Below, piece by piece: positions 1 to 4,077 of a stretch of DNA of 5,044 bases. Numbering within the stretch: position 1 is the first letter of the stretch; the number at the start of each line of letters is the position of its first letter. A program made the position numbers and the translations under genes. The notes beneath the pieces are model-generated. The model was not told where the DNA came from. It saw only the letters and a program-made list of their open reading frames with translations, and did no database searches. Source of the DNA: an uncultured Eubacteriales bacterium (GTDB taxonomy: Bacteria; Bacillota; Clostridia; Oscillospirales; Acutalibacteraceae); NCBI GenBank assembly GCA_900320925.1, contig ONUD01000098.1:1-5044 (forward strand). The letters are read 5' to 3'.

Positions 1-622
1 CTACGGCGCAGATACTATGCGTCTGTTTGAGATGTTTATCGGCGATTTTGAAAACGCCGCTCCGTGGAATTCCAGCAGTATCAAGGGCTGCCGCCGCTTT
101 ATTGAACGCTTTGTGGGACTGGCCGACCTCATGACCGATGAAAACGGGATTCGTCCCGCTCTGGAAGCCGCTTTCCACAAGACTGTCAAAAAAGTAGGGG
201 AGGATGTCGAAAATCTGAAATTCAACACCGCTATTGCCGCTTTGATGTCCCTTATCAATGACATCTATGCAACCGGAAGCGTGACTAGACAGGAACTGGC
301 GATTTTTACCAAGCTCATCAGCCTGTTTGCCCCCCATGCCGCTGAGGAAGTATGGCATGAAAAACAGCTCGGCAAGGGATTTGTTTCTGTGGCAGAGTGG
401 CCCTCCTATGATGAAAGCAAGTGCGTGGAGGATACCGTGGAGATTGCCGTGCAGATTAATGGCAAGCTCAGGGATAAACTCATCGTTCCCGTTGATGTTG
501 ACCAGCAGGAGGCACTTGCCCTTGCCAAGGCAAGCGGAAAAATTGCCGCCCAACTGGATGGAAAAACGATTATCAAGGAATTCTACGTCAAAGGCAAGCT
601 TGTGAACATCGTTGCGAAATAA
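1..622 (+). CDS. leuS: Leucyl-tRNA synthetase, C-terminal part (5' end outside window)
   Basis: Class I aminoacyl-tRNA synthetase that charges tRNA-Leu with leucine in the cytoplasm. Only the last 206 residues are present. The reading frame starts at base 2 and ends with TAA at 620-622. The visible part opens with YGADTMRLFEMF, the family's conserved segment just after the KMSKS region (compare YGADTLRLYEMF in bacterial LeuRS). An alpha-helical anticodon-binding domain follows, containing FIERFVGL and the LFAPHAAEEVW segment. The small C-terminal tRNA-binding domain then carries VQINGKLRDKLIVP and ends FYVKGKLVNIVAK, which matches the usual LeuRS ending. The catalytic HIGH motif, editing domain and KMSKS loop lie upstream of the window. 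The frame is intact with no sign of decay. The stop codon abuts a terminator hairpin, so leuS is probably the last gene of its transcript. The product call is very secure. Confidence 0.97.
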   Translation, partial: YGADTMRLFEMFIGDFENAAPWNSSSIKGCRRFIERFVGLADLMTDENGIRPALEAAFHKTVKKVGEDVENLKFNTAIAALMSLINDIYATGSVTRQELAIFTKLISLFAPHAAEEVWHEKQLGKGFVSVAEWPSYDESKCVEDTVEIAVQINGKLRDKLIVPVDVDQQEALALAKASGKIAAQLDGKTIIKEFYVKGKLVNIVAK

Positions 623-658
623 AAAAACCGTCAGGCAGGAAACTGTCTGACGGTTTTT
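623..658. terminator. Bidirectional intrinsic terminator between convergent leuS and the Nudix gene
   Basis: The left arm (623-637, AAAAACCGTCAGGCA) pairs with the right arm (644-658, TGTCTGACGGTTTTT) around a 6-base loop (GGAAAC). All 15 pairs form, one of them a G-U wobble in the plus-strand RNA. The arms end in A-runs and T-runs, so a U-tract follows the GC-rich core in either direction. It starts directly after the leuS stop, and the Nudix stop codon begins 2 bases beyond it, so one element can end both transcripts. This is seen directly in the sequence; termination activity is inferred. Confidence 0.93.
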
Positions 659-659
659 G

Positions 660-1145
660 TCAACTGTTGAGATAATGGAGCAGAAAGCGTTCGGCTAAAC
701 TGTTCTTCATGATATGCTGACGGGCTTGTTCATGCGTGAACCACTGTGCCGCATCAACTTCACGGGTATTGAGTTGGTCGAGGGATTCCCTTTCCACTGT
801 GCAGGAGTAGTTCAGCATGAGAGTATTGGTACGCTTGAAATACTCTGTCTTGTTGAAGTGCAGGGAGGTGACTTTCAGCCCCGTTTCCTCCATGACTTCA
901 CGAATCACGGCGGCTTCGGCATTTTCTCCTTGATTGATATAGCCTGCCACAAGGACATTGTTGTGGGTTCCATACTGCTGGATGAGCAGAATTTTGGTAT
1001 GGGCAGGATTTTCGACAATCATACTCACGGCAGTGGAGAAGATGGGAAAACGGTACTGACCGCATGACGGACAGTAGGGGATCATGCCCTCATTCTCCAA
1101 GTTCCGTTTCTCCAGTTTTGTGCCGCATTCGTAGCAATAGTTCAT
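660..1145 (-). CDS. Nudix hydrolase with N-terminal zinc ribbon (NudC-like, altered substrate motif)
   Basis: A 161-aa cytoplasmic Nudix pyrophosphohydrolase, a family that cleaves nucleoside diphosphates linked to another moiety (X). Residues 1-35 form a four-cysteine zinc ribbon (C4-x2-C7 and C25-x2-C28), as in NudC-type NAD(H) pyrophosphatases. Residues 68-90 are a perfect Nudix box GX5EX7REUXEEXGU (G68, E74, R82-E83, E86-E87, G89), with the Mg-binding glutamates intact. The NADH-pyrophosphatase signature SQPWPFPxS expected after the box is not there. The aligned stretch reads KTEYFKRTNTLM, so NAD(H) specificity is uncertain. It is shorter than E. coli NudC (about 257 aa), lacking the extra N-terminal domain. 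ATG at 1143-1145 is chosen because AAGGAGGA lies 9 bases upstream and the protein then opens at the zinc ribbon. It overlaps the upstream membrane-protein gene by 56 bp and is the last gene of the ilvA operon. Fold is certain, substrate is not. Confidence 0.9.
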   Translation of the reverse strand: MNYCYECGTKLEKRNLENEGMIPYCPSCGQYRFPIFSTAVSMIVENPAHTKILLIQQYGTHNNVLVAGYINQGENAEAAVIREVMEETGLKVTSLHFNKTEYFKRTNTLMLNYSCTVERESLDQLNTREVDAAQWFTHEQARQHIMKNSLAERFLLHYLNS

Positions 1146-2070
1146 GAATGTGCTTCCTCCTTCCGAACAGCATGGCAAGCAGGATGAGCAAGGCACTGCC
1201 TGCCATCACCTGCACAGGATACATCATCAGTGTACTGCGGGGAATCAAAAACGGCAGAATGGCAATGGCCCCGACAGGAGGAACATATAGCTGTAGTATT
1301 GCCATGAAAAGGAGCAGACATACAAATGCTGCCGCTGCCGCCAATGCCATCGGCAGGGGCAGGAATACACACAGCAGCAGTCTTGCATATGTACCCAGAA
1401 AGGCTGCCAGTGCCGTCAGGAGAAAAATTTTGACAGGCTTCTTTTGGGCAGGGCTGTCAGCATAGGTCATTTCACTGAACAGGACAATCAGCGGCGGTGC
1501 AATGACAAATTTCATACCGCCTGCCAATGCTCCCCATGCCAACAGTGAGATGATGACCAGTACATACAGCCACCGTTTGACCTCTGCCATAACATCGTAT
1601 TCCAACGGAACATAACGGTGTCTTGGTTTCAGATGTTTTTTTTCCAGGAACCACTGCACAACAATGACGCCTGCGGTCAGAACGACCACCGAGATGGGGT
1701 AGACAATGTTGTCCACCTCCATCAAGATCGGCAACACACAGGCGGAAATAACGGGCAGCATGGTTGTCCGTGAAACCAGCACGATGGCAATGCAGATGGT
1801 CAGTCCTACCACTAATTTCAAATAAATAGCTGCTTCCAGATAGGCAGACATATAGAAGCCTATCCCTGCCGAGAGGATCATCGACATGAACATTTTTTCC
1901 CGATTGGTTTCCCAAGACTGCTTAGGTGCTGCCCATGCTCCGATGACCAGGGCGGCCGTTTCGGGAAAAATCATCTCTTTCTCGTGCAGCAGCTCCGACA
2001 ACAATACCATCACTGTCACCATGCCAACGGAAAGCAGAAATTTCAGTGTTCTTTTTTTATCAATGGACAT
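1090..2070 (-). CDS. Polytopic membrane protein with HPP-like internal duplication, function unknown
   Basis: A 326-aa integral inner-membrane protein with roughly ten to twelve hydrophobic segments. A short basic N-terminus (MSIDKKRTLK) precedes the first, at about residues 10-28. A hydrophilic linker near residues 143-167 separates two similar halves. Half 1 has FPETAALVIGAWA (35-47) and LPVISACVLPIL (105-116). Half 2 has IAPPLIVLFSEM (190-201) and VPPVGAIAILPFLI (263-276). The last resembles the HPPAGATAL-type core of HPP-family membrane proteins, a poorly characterised group suggested to be transporters. The start at 2068-2070 is chosen because it follows the ridA stop (2072-2074) after a single base and opens onto a normal membrane-protein N-terminus. 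No good Shine-Dalgarno is visible, so reinitiation after ridA is likely. The 3' end overlaps the Nudix gene by 56 bp. That it is a membrane protein is clear. HPP membership is probable but judged by eye, and no substrate can be assigned. Confidence 0.82.
   Translation of the reverse strand: MSIDKKRTLKFLLSVGMVTVMVLLSELLHEKEMIFPETAALVIGAWAAPKQSWETNREKMFMSMILSAGIGFYMSAYLEAAIYLKLVVGLTICIAIVLVSRTTMLPVISACVLPILMEVDNIVYPISVVVLTAGVIVVQWFLEKKHLKPRHRYVPLEYDVMAEVKRWLYVLVIISLLAWGALAGGMKFVIAPPLIVLFSEMTYADSPAQKKPVKIFLLTALAAFLGTYARLLLCVFLPLPMALAAAAAFVCLLLFMAILQLYVPPVGAIAILPFLIPRSTLMMYPVQVMAGSALLILLAMLFGRRKHIHELLLRMRHKTGETELGE
1155..1162 (-). promoter_or_regulatory. Strong Shine-Dalgarno site deciding the Nudix gene start
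   Basis: AAGGAGGA on the minus strand, 9 bases before the ATG at 1145-1143. It lies inside the coding sequence of the membrane-protein gene. It settles the start against an upstream in-frame ATG at 1196, whose 17-residue extension lies wholly within the neighbouring gene and precedes the zinc ribbon. It is an almost perfect match to the 16S anti-SD, so this gene can be translated well despite its 56-bp overlap with the gene before it. Confidence 0.85.
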
Positions 2071-2071
2071 C

Positions 2072-2449
2072 TTACTTGGTTTCTGCGATGACTTCCACTT
2101 CACAGAGAACATTTTTAGGCAGTGTCTTGACGGCAACACAGGAACGGGCAGGCTTGCCGGTAAAGTACTTGCCGTAGATGGCATTGAAAGCGGCAAAGTC
2201 ATTCATGTCTGCCAGAAAGCAGACAGTCTTAACAGCCTGTTCCAGAGAGGAACCGGCAGCTTCCAGAAGATGTTTCAGATTCTGCATGACCTGTTCGGTC
2301 TGTCCCTCGATGGTGTCAGATTCCACATTGCCTGTGGCGGGGTTGATGGCGATTTGTCCCGATGTAAAGACAAGACCGCTGGTTTTGATTGCCTGTGAAT
2401 AAGGGCCGATTGCATCGGGGGCGTTTTTGGTATAGATGATTTCTGCCAT
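2072..2449 (-). CDS. ridA: RidA family 2-iminobutanoate/2-iminopropanoate deaminase
   Basis: A 125-aa protein of the RidA (YjgF/YER057c/UK114) family, the usual length for these cytoplasmic homotrimers. RidA hydrolyses reactive enamine/imine intermediates such as 2-aminoacrylate, which PLP enzymes including threonine/serine dehydratase release, to the 2-keto acid plus ammonia. Family landmarks are all visible: AIGPYSQAI near residues 13-21, FTSGQI at 28-33, and PARSCVAV at 100-107 with the key arginine R102 and C104. LCEVEVIA follows at 115-122 with acidic E117. The active RidA subgroup carries this arginine, so the protein should be catalytically competent. ATG at 2447-2449 has AAAGGAAG 8 bases upstream. 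It lies 18 bp after the ilvA stop, so enzyme and detoxifier are co-transcribed. Its TAA is 1 base from the next gene's ATG. Confidence 0.96.
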   Translation of the reverse strand: MAEIIYTKNAPDAIGPYSQAIKTSGLVFTSGQIAINPATGNVESDTIEGQTEQVMQNLKHLLEAAGSSLEQAVKTVCFLADMNDFAAFNAIYGKYFTGKPARSCVAVKTLPKNVLCEVEVIAETK

Positions 2450-2467
2450 GGTAAAAACTTCCTTTCT

Positions 2468-3664
2468 TTACTGAACGATTTTATAGCCGTGTCTGGAAAG
2501 CTCGTCCTTGATTTTCTGGATATGCTCGTGGTTGCGGGTTTCGAGCGACAGACGCAGGTAACAGGAATTGATGTCGGTATTCAGGTCGGCTCTGTCATGG
2601 CTGACGGCAACGACATTGGCTCCCAATTTTGAGATGATTTTGGCAACACTTTGCAGTTCACCGGGCTTGTCGGTGAGGGCAACGGTAAATTCTGCCAGTC
2701 TGCCGGTTTTTTGCAGACCTCTGTCAATGACTCTTGAAAGGATGGTCACATCAATGTTGCCGCCCGATACCAGACAGCATACCTTTTTGCCCTTGAGCGG
2801 GAACTTGTCGAACAATGCCGCAGCGACCGATACGGCACCGGCTCCTTCTGAGATGAGCTTCTGCTTTTCAATCAGGGAGAGGATAGCGGTTGCTATTTCA
2901 TCATCGGTGACAGTCATGATTTCGTCCACATAGTGGCTGCAAATGTCAAAGGTCAGCTCGCCAGGTGTTTTGACGGCAATACCGTCGGCAAAGGTGTTGA
3001 CACCGGGCAGAGTTTCAATTTGCTGATGTGCCATGGAGAGGTACATGGAGGGTGCTCCTGCCGACTGTACGCCGTATATTTTGATTTTGGGATTCAGCGA
3101 CTTCACGGCATAGGCCACACCGCTGATCAGTCCGCCGCCGCCGATGGGAACGATGATGGCATCGACATCGGGCAGCTGCTCCAGAATTTCCAGCCCAATC
3201 GTACCCTGTCCTGCAATGACCAGTTCATCGTCAAACGGGTGGATAAAAGTAGCACCTGTTTGTTGTTGGAGTTCCACGGCCTTGTCATGGGCATCATCAT
3301 AGGTACCCTCTACCAGACAGATTTCTGCCCCGTAGCTTTTGGTTGCTTCCACCTTGGAGATGGGGGCGGAGTTCGGCATACAAATCAGTGCCTTGATACC
3401 GTACTTGGCAGCCGCTAATGCCACTCCTTGTGCATGGTTGCCCGCCGAGCAGGCAATGACACCCTTGGCACGTTCTTCTTCTGTGAGCTGAGAGATCTTG
3501 TAGTAGGCTCCTCTTGCCTTGAAAGCACCCGTGACCTGCAAGTTTTCCGTTTTGAGATACAGTTCAAACTCATCTGCCAGATTGGTTGCTTTGATCATGT
3601 CTGTCGGTCTGATCACATCCTTTAAGATATAGGATGCATGATAGACTTTATCCAATGTAAGCAT
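2468..3664 (-). CDS. ilvA: Threonine dehydratase (threonine ammonia-lyase) with C-terminal ACT domain
   Basis: A 398-aa PLP enzyme converting L-threonine (and more weakly L-serine) to 2-oxobutanoate (pyruvate) plus ammonia, the entry step to isoleucine. The fold-type II catalytic domain (about 1-315) shows the PLP lysine in VTGAFKARGA (K49) and the substrate loop SAGNHAQG (73-80). It also has the phosphate-binding GGGGLISG (175-182) and SGGNID (300-305). Residues 324-398 form one ACT-like domain (FTVALTDKPGELQSVAKII), giving the roughly 400-aa single-C-terminal-domain class. E. coli biosynthetic IlvA is about 514 aa with two such domains; catabolic TdcB is about 330 aa with none. Biosynthetic or catabolic use therefore cannot be decided from length alone, and tdcB-type naming is possible. 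ATG at 3662-3664 has AAGGGG 8 bases upstream and a promoter with only a short leader. It is the first gene of the four-gene minus-strand operon. Confidence 0.95.
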   Translation of the reverse strand: MLTLDKVYHASYILKDVIRPTDMIKATNLADEFELYLKTENLQVTGAFKARGAYYKISQLTEEERAKGVIACSAGNHAQGVALAAAKYGIKALICMPNSAPISKVEATKSYGAEICLVEGTYDDAHDKAVELQQQTGATFIHPFDDELVIAGQGTIGLEILEQLPDVDAIIVPIGGGGLISGVAYAVKSLNPKIKIYGVQSAGAPSMYLSMAHQQIETLPGVNTFADGIAVKTPGELTFDICSHYVDEIMTVTDDEIATAILSLIEKQKLISEGAGAVSVAAALFDKFPLKGKKVCCLVSGGNIDVTILSRVIDRGLQKTGRLAEFTVALTDKPGELQSVAKIISKLGANVVAVSHDRADLNTDINSCYLRLSLETRNHEHIQKIKDELSRHGYKIVQ

Positions 3665-3698
3665 TTCAATATCCCCTTATTGTTTATTGCACTATATA

Positions 3699-3727
3699 AA
3701 AATACCGCTTTTTGTGCCAAAAGTCAA
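3699..3727 (-). promoter_or_regulatory. Predicted sigma-70/SigA promoter for the ilvA-ridA operon
   Basis: On the minus strand, TTGACT (3727-3722) is the -35 box and TATTTT (3704-3699) the -10, with a 17-base spacer. The -35 matches consensus at 5 of 6 positions and the -10 at 4 of 6. Transcription would start near 3692, leaving a leader of only about 25-30 bases before the ilvA ATG. That is too short for a T-box or other riboswitch if this is the only promoter. An AT-rich TATATA just downstream is a possible alternative -10 but is badly spaced. Confidence 0.65.
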
Positions 3728-3758
3728 GATTTATCCGAAACAAAATTGGAAAAAGGCA

Positions 3759-3787
3759 TTGACAGACAAAGAAGAATGTAGTATAAT
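3759..3787 (+). promoter_or_regulatory. Consensus sigma-70/SigA promoter for the metal-efflux operon
   Basis: TTGACA (3759-3764) and TATAAT (3782-3787), both perfect consensus hexamers, are separated by the optimal 17 bases. Predicted transcription start is near 3793-3795, about 40 bases ahead of the HMA protein start codon. A promoter this strong on a metal-export operon is expected to be held off by a repressor, and a palindrome lies immediately downstream. Confidence 0.88.
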
Positions 3788-3793
3788 CTATTT

Positions 3794-3819
3794 AACGATT
3801 AAATAAATGTTTAATGGTT
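3794..3819. promoter_or_regulatory. Candidate operator: AT-rich inverted repeat over the transcription start
   Basis: Left arm AACGATTAAA (3794-3803) and right arm TTTAATGGTT (3810-3819) are reverse complements at 9 of 10 positions, around a 6-base centre (TAAATG). An overlapping second inverted repeat, ATTTAA (3790-3795) and TTAAAT (3799-3804) with a 3-base spacer, shares the middle half-site. The element covers the predicted +1 to about +26, where a bound repressor would block initiation or clearance. AT-rich operators of this size and position are typical of ArsR/SmtB (CadC-like) metal sensors. The repeat is seen directly; the regulator is inferred and no regulator gene lies in the window. 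Confidence 0.6.
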
Positions 3820-3835
3820 GAAAGGGGAAATTACG

Positions 3836-4057
3836 ATGAAAAAAACTTACAAAATCGAAGTAGACTGTGCGAACTGTGCCAACAAAATGGAGACCGCTGC
3901 CAAAAAGACAGAAGGTGTCAAGGATGCCGTGGTGAATTTCATGACACTGAAAATGAGCGTAGAATTTGAGGACGGCTATGACCCGAAAGAAGTAATGCAG
4001 CGTGTCCTGAAAAACTGCAAAAAAGTGGAGGACGACTGTGAAATCTACCTGAAATAA
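3836..4057 (+). CDS. Free-standing heavy-metal-associated (HMA) domain protein
   Basis: A 73-aa cytoplasmic protein consisting of a single HMA (ferredoxin-like) domain. The metal site is VDCANCANKME (residues 9-19), with D10, C11 and C14. An aspartate directly before the first cysteine is known from ZntA/CadA-type N-terminal domains, where it acts as a third Zn(II) ligand. Copper chaperones instead usually have GMTCxxC, so Zn/Cd/Pb is the likelier metal. Two further cysteines, C61 and C68, sit near the C-terminus. ATG at 3836 is preferred over an in-frame TTG at 3818, because AAGGGG lies between them about 8 bases before the ATG and the TTG falls within the operator. It is the first gene of the operon, 20 bp before the ATPase gene, and probably acts as that pump's detached metal-binding domain or as its chaperone. 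Confidence 0.93.
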   Translation: MKKTYKIEVDCANCANKMETAAKKTEGVKDAVVNFMTLKMSVEFEDGYDPKEVMQRVLKNCKKVEDDCEIYLK

Positions 4058-4077
4058 CGGGGCAGGGTGGTGTCTGT

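Noticed and set aside
714..1067. 117-aa plus-strand reading frame opposite the Nudix gene
   Set aside because: No recognisable domain and no ribosome site. It is fully antisense to a clear Nudix coding sequence with intact motifs.
1146..1196. Upstream ATG for the Nudix gene giving a Cys-rich 17-residue leader (MPCSSCLPCC)
   Set aside because: The cysteines are an out-of-frame reading of the membrane gene. The strong Shine-Dalgarno at 1155-1162 points to the ATG at 1145, where the zinc ribbon begins.
1472..1915. Second minus-strand frame with Cys/His/Gly-rich sequence
   Set aside because: A frame-shifted reading of the membrane-protein gene. The correct frame is continuous, hydrophobic and motif-bearing throughout, so there is no frameshift.
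2071..2202. Upstream in-frame extension of the membrane protein to an ATG at 2202 (44 extra residues)
   Set aside because: The extension lies wholly inside ridA, has no membrane-protein character, and the ATG at 2070 sits 1 base after the ridA stop and opens onto a normal basic-then-hydrophobic N-terminus.
1886..2398. 170-aa plus-strand reading frame across ridA and the membrane gene
   Set aside because: Antisense to two well-supported genes, with composition of a shadow frame and no recognisable family.
2933..3418. 161-aa plus-strand reading frame opposite ilvA
   Set aside because: Antisense to the catalytic core of ilvA. The Gly/His/Asp-rich composition is what the reverse of that gene would give.
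3818..3835. TTG start six codons upstream of the HMA protein ATG
   Set aside because: It would place the AAGGGG ribosome site inside the coding sequence and the start codon in the operator palindrome. The ATG at 3836 has correct spacing.
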